Source: Actinomycetes bacterium
GTDB lineage: Bacteria > Actinomycetota > Acidimicrobiia > Acidimicrobiales > RAAP-2
Length of the DNA stretch: 15,288 nt
Direction: 5' to 3'
Assembly: GCA_021826655.1 (NCBI GenBank)
Contig: JAKAZC010000025.1
Location: 1-15,288 of the forward strand
Positions 5,891 to 13,879 of the stretch are shown piece by piece. Every line of letters starts with the position of its first letter. Position 1 is the stretch's first letter. A program made the translations under genes and the position numbers. Below the pieces are notes generated by a model. It worked only from the letters and a program-made list of their open reading frames with translations. It was not told where the DNA came from and did not search any database.

Positions 5891-6174
5891 GTGGCCGCCC
5901 TGGTCGCTGCGAACTCGTCGAGGGCGCCGGACTGCTTCAACAGCTTCTCGACCCGCTCGGTGGGCTGCGCTCCCTGGGACAGCCACTTGACGGCCTTGGC
6001 GTTGTCGATCTGGACGACGGCGTCCGGTTCGGCCAGGGACTTACCCCGGGGTGCGTAGGTGCCGACGATCTCGATGAACCGTCCGTTGCGGGGCGAACGG
6101 CTGTCCGCCGCCACCAACCGGTAGGTCGGCTGCTTCTTCTTCCCGATCCGCACGAGGCGGAGCTTCACTGCCAC
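5887..6174 (-). CDS. rpsP: 30S ribosomal protein S16
   Basis: 95 aa. The S16 signature [20 protein letters not shown] (1-20) is followed by [20 protein letters not shown] (21-40), an NPR-like loop replaced by APRGKS, and the [20 protein letters not shown] helix (64-83). S16 binds 16S rRNA early in 30S assembly. The GTG at 6174 is chosen because AGAGGAG lies 5 nt upstream. A second GTG two codons later is less well placed, and an open extension of 54 residues upstream does not resemble S16. It heads the rpsP-khpA-rimM-trmD-rplS group and has its own 202-bp upstream gap with a promoter-like box and a small hairpin. Confidence 0.97.
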   Translation of the reverse strand: MAVKLRLVRIGKKKQPTYRLVAADSRSPRNGRFIEIVGTYAPRGKSLAEPDAVVQIDNAKAVKWLSQGAQPTERVEKLLKQSGALDEFAATRAAT

Positions 6175-6179
6175 GGTAA

Positions 6180-6186
6180 CTCCTCT
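6180..6186 (-). promoter_or_regulatory. Shine-Dalgarno AGAGGAG of rpsP
   Basis: On the minus strand AGAGGAG ends 5 nt before the GTG at 6174. It decides between the long open frame and the true S16 start. Confidence 0.85.
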
Positions 6187-6198
6187 GTTGCATGGTGT

Positions 6199-6330
6199 CT
6201 TCCAATGGAAGCGCTGGCGGGTACTGCAGACGACAGACGTCCTCCGGTGCCGAGCGCGGTGGACAGTCTCCCACCAATCGGGACCGGTCGGATCCGTAGG
6301 AACCGGCTGGGGACGAACTCGCAGATCATA
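6199..6330 (-). promoter_or_regulatory. Candidate rpsP promoter and 5' leader
   Basis: On the minus strand TATGAT (6325-6330) matches the -10 consensus at five of six bases, one of the few AT-rich spots in the window. The -35 is not clear. It would give a leader of about 145 nt. The leader contains CCGGT/ACCGG arms and, 12 nt before the ribosome binding site, a CTTCC-ATT-GGAAG hairpin (6199-6211). A small CCCG/CGGG stem at 6362-6372 just after the ffh stop could be a weak terminator. Confidence 0.45.
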
Positions 6331-6376
6331 AGGCATTTCGGTTCACCCGAGCGATCGGCAACCCGCGACGGGCCGG

Positions 6377-7903
6377 TCAGCGCGCCTTCGGGGTGACCCT
6401 GCCACCGCCCTTGCCCTTCTTGCCGCCCTTGCCCTTCTTTGCCGAACGGGGGGGGCCGCCGGGCGTGCCGAACGGGGCGGGGGGAGCGCTTCCGGGGGTA
6501 CCCGCTCCCATGGCGGGCAGGTCGCCCATCGCCGCCATGTCGGCCATGGCCTTGGGTGAGAGCTTCGGACCCCGACCCAGCAGGCCACCGAGCCCGCCGA
6601 GCGCTCCACCCCCGCCGCCCTTGGTGAAGCCCTTCATCATCTTCTGCATCTCCTTGAACTGCTTCAGGAGCGCGTTCACGTCGGCGGTGGTGGTCCCGCT
6701 GCCGTTGGCGATGCGCACACGGCGACTGCCGTCGACGACCGACGGGTCGATCCGCTCGGTCGGGGTCATCGAGCGGATGATGGCCTCGACCTGGTCGAGC
6801 TGGCGGTCGTCGACCGACTCGGACGCCCGCTTGAGGTCCTTCGACATTCCCGGCAGCATCGACAGCATTCCCGAGACCGATCCCATCTTGCGGACCTGCT
6901 GCAGCTGCTCCAGGAAGTCCTCGAGGGTGAACTTCCCCTCCATCATGGCGGCGGCGCCCTTGGTGGCGACATCCTTGTCCATCGTGCGCTCGGCCTGCTC
7001 GATGAGGCTGAGCACGTCCCCCATCCCGAGGATGCGGTCGGCCATGCGGTCCGGGTGGAACTGGTCGAAATCGTCGAGCTTCTCGCCCGTGGACGCGAAG
7101 GCGATGGGTCGTCCCACCACCTCCTTCACCGAGAGCGCGGCTCCGCCGCGGGCGTCACCGTCGAGCTTGGTCAGGATGACGCCGTCGAGGGCCAGCGCGG
7201 TATGGAACGCCTGGGCCGTGGACACGGCATCCTGGCCGGTCATGGCGTCGATGACCAGGAACGTGTAGTCCGGTCGGACGGCACCGGCGATGTGACCGAT
7301 TTCGTCCATCAGATCCTCGTCGATGGCGAGGCGACCGGCGGTGTCGACGATGAGCACGTCGCGTCCCAGGCGCTTGGCCTCCTCGAGGCCGGCGGCGGCC
7401 ACCGCCACCGGGTCGGACGCCTCCGAGAACACGGAGACGCCAGCCTGGCCACCGAGAACGCGCAGCTGCTCGACAGCGGCGGGGCGCTGGAGGTCGGCAC
7501 CGACCAGCAGCGGATTACGTCCTTGCTGCTTGAACCAGCGAGCCAGCTTGGCCGACGCGGTGGTCTTGCCGGATCCCTGCAGGCCGGCAAGGAGGACGAC
7601 CGTGGGAGGACGGCTGGCGTAGCGGATCTGCAGGGTCTCGCCACCGAGGATGGTGACGAGCTCTTCGTTGACGATCTTGATGACCTGCTGACCCGGGCTC
7701 AGGCTCTGGGACAGCTCCAGCCCGATGCATCGCCGGCGGACCGCCGTGGTGAAGGTGCGGACGACCCCGATCTCGACATCCGCCTCGAGCAGTGCGGTAC
7801 GGATCTCACGGAGCACCTCGTCGACATCGCCCTCGGACAGCCGTCCCCGGCCGCGCAGCCGGGTGAGGATGCCGTCGAATCGGTCGGTCAGGCTCTCGAA
7901 CAT
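6377..7903 (-). CDS. ffh: Signal recognition particle protein Ffh (SRP54)
   Basis: 508 aa, ATG start. Ffh binds 4.5S RNA and signal sequences of nascent membrane and exported proteins and docks on FtsY. The N domain is residues 1-85. The G domain has Walker A GLQGSGKTT (107-115), GADLQRPAA (135-143), DTAGRL (187-192) and TKLDGDARGG (245-254). The M domain, with FTLEDFLEQLQQVRKMGSVSGMLSMLPGM (325-353) and the RNA-binding SRRVRIANGSGTT (393-405), ends near residue 428. The last 80 residues are a Gly/Met/Pro tail ending in Lys/Gly repeats (KKGKGGKKGKGGGR, 489-502), longer than in E. coli but common in actinobacteria. It follows ftsY after a 65-bp gap holding a strong hairpin, and no Shine-Dalgarno is seen, so expression from its own promoter is possible. 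Confidence 0.97.
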   Translation of the reverse strand: MFESLTDRFDGILTRLRGRGRLSEGDVDEVLREIRTALLEADVEIGVVRTFTTAVRRRCIGLELSQSLSPGQQVIKIVNEELVTILGGETLQIRYASRPPTVVLLAGLQGSGKTTASAKLARWFKQQGRNPLLVGADLQRPAAVEQLRVLGGQAGVSVFSEASDPVAVAAAGLEEAKRLGRDVLIVDTAGRLAIDEDLMDEIGHIAGAVRPDYTFLVIDAMTGQDAVSTAQAFHTALALDGVILTKLDGDARGGAALSVKEVVGRPIAFASTGEKLDDFDQFHPDRMADRILGMGDVLSLIEQAERTMDKDVATKGAAAMMEGKFTLEDFLEQLQQVRKMGSVSGMLSMLPGMSKDLKRASESVDDRQLDQVEAIIRSMTPTERIDPSVVDGSRRVRIANGSGTTTADVNALLKQFKEMQKMMKGFTKGGGGGALGGLGGLLGRGPKLSPKAMADMAAMGDLPAMGAGTPGSAPPAPFGTPGGPPRSAKKGKGGKKGKGGGRVTPKAR

Positions 7904-7912
7904 GGGGTGCTC

Positions 7913-7918
7913 AGGCTA
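7913..7918 (-). promoter_or_regulatory. Candidate -10 box (TAGCCT) before ffh
   Basis: TAGCCT is followed by GAGCACCCC and the ATG of ffh. The same layout, TAGGGT plus GAGCGCCCG, precedes smc with identical 9-nt spacing. No ribosome binding site is visible at either gene. The -35 is weak and would overlap the hairpin at 7934-7954. Confidence 0.3.
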
Positions 7919-7933
7919 CCCGAACGGCGCGGA

Positions 7934-7954
7934 CCGTCGGTGCGCCACCGACGG
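7934..7954 (-). terminator. 9-bp hairpin between ftsY and ffh
   Basis: CCGTCGGTG and CACCGACGG pair perfectly around a 3-nt loop, 14 nt after the ftsY stop and 30 nt before the ffh start. No U-tract follows. It may end or attenuate the upstream transcript, or serve as a processing or stability element. Confidence 0.5.
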
Positions 7955-7968
7955 CCTCGGCGAGCGGA

Positions 7969-9168
7969 TCAGAACAGAGCGTCGACGAATGCCTGGGCGT
8001 CGAAGTCGACGAGGTCGTCCGCCCCCTCGCCGAGTCCGACCAGTTTGACCGGAAGACCGAGCTCGCGTTGGATGGCCACCACGATGCCGCCCTTGGCCGT
8101 GCCGTCGAGCTTGGTCAGGACGACACCGGACACCTCCACCGCCTCGAGGAACACCTTCGCCTGGGCCAACCCGTTCTGTCCGGTGGTGGCGTCGAGCACC
8201 AGCAGCACCTCGGCCACATGCCCCGGCGGGCGGTCGGACACCCGGCGGATCTTCTTGAGCTCCTCGATGAGATTGACCTTGTTGTGCAGCCGACCGGCCG
8301 TATCGGCCAGCACCAGCGGGCACTCCCTGGAGGCGGCCCTCTGAACGGCGTCGAACACCACGGACGACGGGTCGCCCCCTTCGGCGCCGCGGACGATGTC
8401 GGCGCCGGAGCGCTCGGCCCACAGGCTGAGCTGCTCGCCCGCTGCGGCACGGAACGTGTCCCCGGCGGCCAGGAGCACCTTCGTGCCCGAGCGGGCCAGT
8501 CTGGTGGCCACCTTTCCCACGGTGGTCGTCTTACCCACCCCGTTCACGCCGACGAAGAGCCACACGTCGACCGTGCGCTCCACCTCGCCTGCGCCGGCGC
8601 CGGGGCGGGTCGCTCCGATCTCGGGCAACCCGGACGAGCCGGAGGCCAGCATCGCCACCAGATCGACCTTGAGGGCGTCGACCAGCGCGTCGGGTCCTCC
8701 GATCTCACCGCTGGCCACCCGGGAGCGCAGGTCGCCCAGGAGCGCGTCGGTCGCCCCGACGCCCACATCGGCCCTGATCAGGGCCTCCTCGAGGTCGTCC
8801 CATGTCGCCGCATCGATCCTCCCCCGGGCCCGGATGGTCCCGACGTAGCCGGAGAGCAGTCCCCGGGCCTTCCCCAGCCGGCCACGGTAGGACGCGGGTT
8901 CGGACTCGGGCGCAGGGGTCGGCGCCGGCCCTGGCGCCTGTTCGGACTCGGGCCCAGTGGTCGACAGGAGGTCGGGCGCTGCCGGTGTGGCGGGACGCGG
9001 GGGGGTCGGTCGGCGATCGGCAACGGTCACGCCCGGGCTGGATGGCGAGTCGTCGCGGCTCCGTCCCCGACGGACGAGCAACGCCCCACCGGCCACGACG
9101 ACCACTGGCACGGCCACGACCGCGGCGACGACCGCGTCCGAGGTGGCGATCAGTGCGGCGGCGATCAC
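7969..9168 (-). CDS. ftsY: Signal recognition particle receptor FtsY
   Basis: 399 aa, GTG start overlapping the smc stop as GTGA. FtsY receives SRP-ribosome complexes at the membrane. A membrane segment lies at about residues 4-32 (Ala/Val-rich, then the RRGR stop), so the protein is likely anchored, as in other actinobacteria. A Pro-rich linker follows (40-92). The N domain runs from about 96 to 180. The G domain shows Walker A GVNGVGKTT (207-215), AAGDTFRAAAGEQL (234-247), ADTAGRLHNK (288-297) and TKLDGTAKGG (352-361), ending with the family-typical LVGLGEGADDLVDFDAQAFVDALF. The reading frame stays open far upstream inside smc, but no FtsY-like sequence is there. It sits just before ffh, its binding partner. 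Confidence 0.96.
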   Translation of the reverse strand: MIAAALIATSDAVVAAVVAVPVVVVAGGALLVRRGRSRDDSPSSPGVTVADRRPTPPRPATPAAPDLLSTTGPESEQAPGPAPTPAPESEPASYRGRLGKARGLLSGYVGTIRARGRIDAATWDDLEEALIRADVGVGATDALLGDLRSRVASGEIGGPDALVDALKVDLVAMLASGSSGLPEIGATRPGAGAGEVERTVDVWLFVGVNGVGKTTTVGKVATRLARSGTKVLLAAGDTFRAAAGEQLSLWAERSGADIVRGAEGGDPSSVVFDAVQRAASRECPLVLADTAGRLHNKVNLIEELKKIRRVSDRPPGHVAEVLLVLDATTGQNGLAQAKVFLEAVEVSGVVLTKLDGTAKGGIVVAIQRELGLPVKLVGLGEGADDLVDFDAQAFVDALF

Positions 9169-12100
9169 AGGTCGGTCCCGGCGGCCGGCTCGACACCGGC
9201 AAGGGTGGTCCCCCCGTCGGTCCTGCCGGTGGTCGGCGAGTCGAGTCGGCGGACGACCTCGTTGAGGGTCGTCGGCCGGGTCGGCACGGTCCCCGGCTCG
9301 TCTGGACCGCCTGGCTCGTCTGGACCCTCGGGGCCCACGGGATCCTCGTGCGCGGCGCCGGGCCCCTGGTCCTCGAGCTCGGGGACGGCACCCGGGGCCG
9401 GCGGCCCACCGTCGAGCGCCGACGCCGACGCCGGCGTCGGCGTCGGGCGGGCCGGGAGCGAGTCGAGGGCGTCGAGGGCGGTCCGGTCGCGGGGCACCCT
9501 CTGACTCACCACCTTGGACGAACCTCCGGGAGCCATGGTGACGCCGTAGAGGGCGTCCGCCGCCTCCATCGTGCGCTTCTGATGGCTGACGATGATCAGC
9601 TGTGCCTCCTCCCGGAACTCGTTGACCAGGGCCAGGAACCGCATCAGGTTGACATCGTCCAGCGCGGCCTCGACCTCGTCCATCAGGTAGAAGGGGGACG
9701 GCCGGCTCCGGAACACGGCGAACAGGTAGGCCATGGCGACCAACGATCGCTCGCCCCCGGAAAGCAGGGACAGGCGCCGGACATTTCGACCGGCCGGGCG
9801 CACCTCGACCTCGACCCCGGTGTCGAGCAGGTTCTCGGGGTCGGTGAGCGACAGCCGGCCGGTCCCTCCCGGGAACAGCGAGGTGATCAAGGTGGAGAAG
9901 TGCTCGTTGACGTCGGCGAACGCCGCGTCGAAGACGTGCATGATCTCCTCGTCGAGCGTCCGGATGACCTGCCGGAGGTCTCGCTGCGCCTTGCGCACGT
10001 CCTCGACCTGGGACTCGAGGAATCGATGTCGCTCCCCGAGCTCGGTGAGCTCCTCCATGGCCAGCGGGTTGACCGGACCGATGGCAGCCAACTCGGACTC
10101 GAGTTGACCGACCCGGGTGGGGGGGTCGACACCCTGGGGAAGCTCCGGCACCGGGGCGCCCACCGCGTCCTCCGGTCCGCAACCGAGGTCGCGCCGCAGA
10201 GTCTCGACGACCGACTCGCGACGGACCGTGGCCTCGACCAGATCCAATTCGGACTTCTGGAGGCGACTCCGAGCTGCGGCCAGCTCGTGCTCGTGCACGG
10301 CACGCTGGCGGCGGAGCTCCTCGAGTCTGGCCCCACCCGCCCGCACCGCCTCGAGCTGGCGGCGATGGCGGTCTCGGAGCGACGACAGCAGGGCGTCCAG
10401 TGTGGACTGGGCCTCGGCCACGACCCCCAGCAGCCGTTCCACCGCGGTGGCGTCGGACTCGAGGCGGGTGCGCCGCGCCGCGGCCTGCTGGCGCTCCTCG
10501 GCATGGCCGGTCAGGCGGCGTTCCACCTCGGAGAGGCGCTCGGCCAGGACCCGACCGCGCTCGACCAGTCCGGCGGAGCGGACCTCCCACTCCGTGCGGG
10601 CCGCTGCCGCTTCGGTGATCCGCTCGTCGAGCCTCCGTCGCTCGTCCCGGGCGGCGGCGACCCGACCCGATGCCCGCACCCGTGCCTGCTCCAACTCGGG
10701 CATGCCGGCCACCAGCTCGCCGACCCGGGCGGCATCCCGGTCGATGCGCTCCTCGAGCTCGGCGCGGTTGCGTCGGATCTCCTCGAGCTCGGCCCCCAAC
10801 AGGTCCCGGTCCCCCGACACCCGTCGGCGGCTCACCCGGGCGCCCTGGTGGGCGACCTCGTTGCGATCGTCTGCCCGGACCGCCTCGGCGGCGGCCTCGC
10901 GGGTGGACTCCACATCGGCCCGGGCCGCGGTGCGCTCCTCCGTCGCCCGACCCACCTCGTGCCGGGCGACCTCGGCGCGCGCACGGGCCTCGTCGACGAC
11001 GGCGGCGGTGACCACGCCACCCCCGGCTCGCACCCGCCATCCGGTGGGCGAGAACCGGTCGCCGTCCCGGGTGACCACCACCAGGTCGGGCCGGGACAGT
11101 GCGAGATCGATCGCCTCCGACCATCCGCGTCGGGCGCAGCACGAGCCCTGGAGCAGGGTGTCGAGCACGGCATCGAGCCCGGGGAAGCCGCGCCCCCCCG
11201 AACGGGGCCGGACATGTTCCCGGATCGATTCGGTGCCCTCGGGCGCGGCCGGCCCGGCCGACTCGCCCCGTCGGGCCACGGCGGACTCCGTGAGCGCCAG
11301 CACCGCTCCGGCCGCCCCGCCCTGGCGGAGGCGGGCCAGGGCGGCCCGCGCCGGCTCGCTGCCGGACACGACCACAGCTGCGAGCGATGCTCCCGCCGCT
11401 GCTTCGAATGCCTCCTCCCACCCCCCGTCGACCTCGACGAGATCGAGCAGCGTGCCCACGACCCCGTCTACACCGGCCAGGAGTTCGGCGCCGGCGGCAC
11501 CGCGCGCCTCGTCGAGGGCGCGCTCGAGTGCGTCGGCACGGGCCTGGGACCGGGCGTGCTCCTGCTCCGCCTGGCGCAGCGTCTCCTCGGCGAGCTCCAG
11601 TCGGTGGACGGACGCGAGGTGGGCCGCCTCGGTCGACGCGCGGGCGGCCTGCAGCCCGTGTCGGGCCTGGTCCGTCTCGGCCACGCGCTCACCCAGCTCG
11701 TGGTCTTCCCCCTCGAGGACGGCGGACCGACGTTCGGTGGCACCTTGCCGCGCGACGAGTTGGTCGAGGGTTCGACGATCGCGTTCGAGGGCGTGCTCGA
11801 GGGAGGCGAGCTGCCCCTGGGCGACGGTCACGGCCTCCTCGGCGCGGCGCAGCTCACCGCCGTCGCCCCGGGCCGTCAGATGGACCTGGAGCTCGGCGGC
11901 GGCGGATGCCTCGGCCGCCACCAGTCCGTCCTCTTCGGGAGCGAGGTCGGCCGCCTCCTGTCGTGCGGCGGACAGTTCGTCGGCCAGGCGGGCGCCCTCG
12001 GCCTCGAGGGTCGACACGACGTCGGCGTCGGCAGCGGCGTCGAGGGCCCGGGCCAGCGACCGGCGACGCTCACGCAGGACCCCCGACAGGCCGCGCCCGC

Positions 12101-12989
12101 GTTCGACCATGCCCTCCGTGCGACCCAGTGCCGCGGTGAGGTCGGACTCGCGCTCGGCCGACAGCTCGTCCGCCGTGCGTTCGGAGTCGGCGTCGAGCGC
12201 ACCCAGTGCCTCGAGGAGGCGTGTCTCGCTCGCCCGCTGCTCCTCCTGGATCCGGAGGCAGCCCGCACGTTGGCGGTCGAGTGCCCCGAGCTCGGTGCCG
12301 GCGACGTGCAGTCGGACGGCCCGGAGCTCGTCGGCCAGGCCCGTATACGAGCGCGCCGCCGCCGCCTGGCGCTCGAGCGGACGGATCTGCCGCTTGACTT
12401 CGCGGACCAGGTCGAACAGCCGCTCGAGATTCTCGTCGGTCGAGGCCAACCGACGTTCGGCCCGCTCGCGGCGCCGTCGGTACTTGAGGACACCCGCCGC
12501 CTCCTCGATGACCGAGCGGCGGTCCTCGGGGCGGGCCTCGAGGATGGCGTCGAGGTGGCCCTGGCTGATGATGACGTGCTGCTGACGCCCGACGCCGGTG
12601 TCGGACAGCAGCTCCTGGATGTCCAGGAGCCGACAGGGCGTGCCGTTGATGGAGTACTCGCTGTCCCCGGAGCGGAACAGCGTGCGGGTGATGGTGACCT
12701 CGGCCAGTTCGGCCGAGAGCTTGCCCGAACTGTTGTCGATGGTCAGGGAGACCTCGGCCCGACCCAGGGCGGGTCGGTTGGCCGTCCCCATGAAGATGAC
12801 GTCCTCCATCTTGGCGGAGCGCACGGTACGCGGACCCTGGGCACCGAGCACCCAGGCAACGGCGTCGACGACGTTCGACTTGCCGCTGCCGTTCGGACCG
12901 ACGACGACGGTGACCCCGGTCTCGAATTCGAGCACGGCGGGATCGGCGAAGGACTTGAATCCTTTGAGGGAGAGGGACTTCAGGAACAC
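9165..12989 (-). CDS. smc: Chromosome segregation protein SMC
   Basis: 1274 aa, GTG start. SMC dimers work with ScpA and ScpB to compact and separate chromosomes. The N-terminal head has FKSFADPAVLEF (11-22), Walker A GPNGSGKSN (31-39) and the Q-loop ISQGHLDAIL (141-150). Coiled coil runs from about 170 to 500 and 665 to 1000, rich in Ala, Arg, Glu and Leu. The hinge is about 503-660 (GVDGVVGTLLDLVEV at 506-520). The C-terminal head has the signature LSGGE (1076-1080), Walker B YLMDEVEAALD (1101-1111) and IIVSHQKRTME (1132-1142). After residue 1162 comes a Pro/Gly/acidic tail of about 110 residues with no SMC similarity, including PTPTPASASA and two PDEPG copies. Its upstream gap to mutM is 47 bp with a promoter-like box; it overlaps ftsY at its end. 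Confidence 0.97.
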   Translation of the reverse strand: MFLKSLSLKGFKSFADPAVLEFETGVTVVVGPNGSGKSNVVDAVAWVLGAQGPRTVRSAKMEDVIFMGTANRPALGRAEVSLTIDNSSGKLSAELAEVTITRTLFRSGDSEYSINGTPCRLLDIQELLSDTGVGRQQHVIISQGHLDAILEARPEDRRSVIEEAAGVLKYRRRRERAERRLASTDENLERLFDLVREVKRQIRPLERQAAAARSYTGLADELRAVRLHVAGTELGALDRQRAGCLRIQEEQRASETRLLEALGALDADSERTADELSAERESDLTAALGRTEGMVERGRGLSGVLRERRRSLARALDAAADADVVSTLEAEGARLADELSAARQEAADLAPEEDGLVAAEASAAAELQVHLTARGDGGELRRAEEAVTVAQGQLASLEHALERDRRTLDQLVARQGATERRSAVLEGEDHELGERVAETDQARHGLQAARASTEAAHLASVHRLELAEETLRQAEQEHARSQARADALERALDEARGAAGAELLAGVDGVVGTLLDLVEVDGGWEEAFEAAAGASLAAVVVSGSEPARAALARLRQGGAAGAVLALTESAVARRGESAGPAAPEGTESIREHVRPRSGGRGFPGLDAVLDTLLQGSCCARRGWSEAIDLALSRPDLVVVTRDGDRFSPTGWRVRAGGGVVTAAVVDEARARAEVARHEVGRATEERTAARADVESTREAAAEAVRADDRNEVAHQGARVSRRRVSGDRDLLGAELEEIRRNRAELEERIDRDAARVGELVAGMPELEQARVRASGRVAAARDERRRLDERITEAAAARTEWEVRSAGLVERGRVLAERLSEVERRLTGHAEERQQAAARRTRLESDATAVERLLGVVAEAQSTLDALLSSLRDRHRRQLEAVRAGGARLEELRRQRAVHEHELAAARSRLQKSELDLVEATVRRESVVETLRRDLGCGPEDAVGAPVPELPQGVDPPTRVGQLESELAAIGPVNPLAMEELTELGERHRFLESQVEDVRKAQRDLRQVIRTLDEEIMHVFDAAFADVNEHFSTLITSLFPGGTGRLSLTDPENLLDTGVEVEVRPAGRNVRRLSLLSGGERSLVAMAYLFAVFRSRPSPFYLMDEVEAALDDVNLMRFLALVNEFREEAQLIIVSHQKRTMEAADALYGVTMAPGGSSKVVSQRVPRDRTALDALDSLPARPTPTPASASALDGGPPAPGAVPELEDQGPGAAHEDPVGPEGPDEPGGPDEPGTVPTRPTTLNEVVRRLDSPTTGRTDGGTTLAGVEPAAGTDL
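9419..9446. repeat. 28-bp perfect palindrome inside the smc tail
   Basis: The 14-base arm CCGACGCCGACGCC is followed immediately by its exact reverse complement, with no spacer. On the coding strand it spells PTPTPASASA (about residues 1182-1191) of the SMC tail. It arises from two short codon repeats of opposite composition. In RNA it would form a long GC hairpin with a minimal loop. Confidence 0.85.
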
Positions 12990-12998
12990 CGGGCGCTC

Positions 12999-13027
12999 AC
13001 CCTATCGGCACCCGCGCGGAACCGCAG
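12999..13027 (-). promoter_or_regulatory. Candidate smc promoter in the mutM-smc gap
   Basis: On the minus strand CTGCGG (13022-13027) and TAGGGT (12999-13004) are 17 bp apart, a normal -35/-10 spacing. The GTG of smc lies 9 nt after the -10, leaving little or no leader. No Shine-Dalgarno is seen. The -35 match is poor. Confidence 0.35.
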
Positions 13028-13036
13028 GAGGCCTGC

Positions 13037-13879
13037 TCAGACCTGGCAATGTTCACAGAAGAACGTCGAGCGCCCACCGGACTTCACCCGGACGATGGTC
13101 GAACGGCAACGGCGGCAGGCCTGGCCCTCGCGGTCGTACGCCTGGTGCTGGTCCTGGTAGTCGCCGACCTCCCCGAAGAGGTCGCGGTACTGCTCGTCGG
13201 CGAGTGACGATCCTCGGCGTTTGACCGCCTCGGCGAGGGTCTCCACCATCGACCGGTAGAGGCGCCGGACCTCCTGGGACGAGAGGGAGTTCGACTGGCG
13301 GTCGTAGCGGAGTCCGGCCGCGAACAGGATCTCGTCGGCGTACATGTTGCCGATGCCGGCCACGAATTCCTGATCCATGAGGAGTGCCTTGAGACCGGAC
13401 TTGTGCGAGGAGACTGGGACCCAGAACTTCTCCCAGCTCATGATGTCCTCGAGCGGGTCGAAGCCCAGGTGGGCGAGCTCGGGCAGGCCCCGCTCCCCTT
13501 CGGCGGGCGCCGCGGAGACGAACAACTCGCCGAAGGTGCGAGGGTCGACGAAGCGGAGCTGGCCACCCTGGGTGAAGGTGATCACCGCGTGCGTGTGGGG
13601 AACTTTGGCCTCCTTCACGTTCTTGACGCGGTGGAGCTGACCACTCATCCCCAGGTGGACGACCAGGGTCGCCCCGTCATCCAGCACGATGAGGATGTAC
13701 TTGCCGGCGCGATCGATGCCGGCGATCGTGCGCCCCTCGAGCTGCGCACGGAACTGCTTGGCGCTCGGGTGGCGACGGACGGTGCGGCCGTTGCGCACCT
13801 CGACCGACTTGATCTTCCGGTTGACGACCTCACCCTGGAGGTCTCGTCGGATGGTCTCGACTTCGGGAAGCTCAGGCAT
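13037..13879 (-). CDS. mutM: Formamidopyrimidine-DNA glycosylase MutM (Fpg)
   Basis: 280 aa, close to the usual 270-290. It removes 8-oxoguanine and formamidopyrimidines from DNA. Starting at the ATG, MPELPEVETI puts catalytic Pro2 and Glu3 at the processed N-terminus. Lys60 in DRAGKYILI matches the conserved Fpg lysine. HLGMSGQL (75-82) and VDPRTFGEL (111-119) are family blocks. The helix-two-turn-helix is GLKALLMDQEFVAGIGNMYADEILF (162-186). The C-terminal zinc finger has Cys255, Cys258, Cys275 and Cys278, with Arg270 on its loop. The start is certain from the catalytic proline; the frame is open upstream only within rnc. It overlaps the rnc stop by 8 bp and has a purine-rich ribosome binding site (GGGGGAA) just before it. 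The rnc-mutM-smc order is common in actinobacteria. Confidence 0.97.
   Translation of the reverse strand: MPELPEVETIRRDLQGEVVNRKIKSVEVRNGRTVRRHPSAKQFRAQLEGRTIAGIDRAGKYILIVLDDGATLVVHLGMSGQLHRVKNVKEAKVPHTHAVITFTQGGQLRFVDPRTFGELFVSAAPAEGERGLPELAHLGFDPLEDIMSWEKFWVPVSSHKSGLKALLMDQEFVAGIGNMYADEILFAAGLRYDRQSNSLSSQEVRRLYRSMVETLAEAVKRRGSSLADEQYRDLFGEVGDYQDQHQAYDREGQACRRCRSTIVRVKSGGRSTFFCEHCQV

Noticed and set aside
6175..6336. A 54-residue N-terminal extension of S16 from an upstream ATG
   Set aside because: S16 begins with [11 protein letters not shown], and AGAGGAG precedes the GTG at 6174. The extension has no resemblance to S16.
9169..11421. A long upstream extension of ftsY inside smc
   Set aside because: The added residues are low-complexity Gly/Arg/Pro from a shifted smc frame, and the GTGA junction gives a natural FtsY start.
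8802..13160. A 1452-codon open frame on the plus strand, antisense to smc and ftsY
   Set aside because: The opposite strand encodes unmistakable SMC and FtsY. Long antisense frames are expected in very GC-rich genes, and this translation has no recognisable domain.
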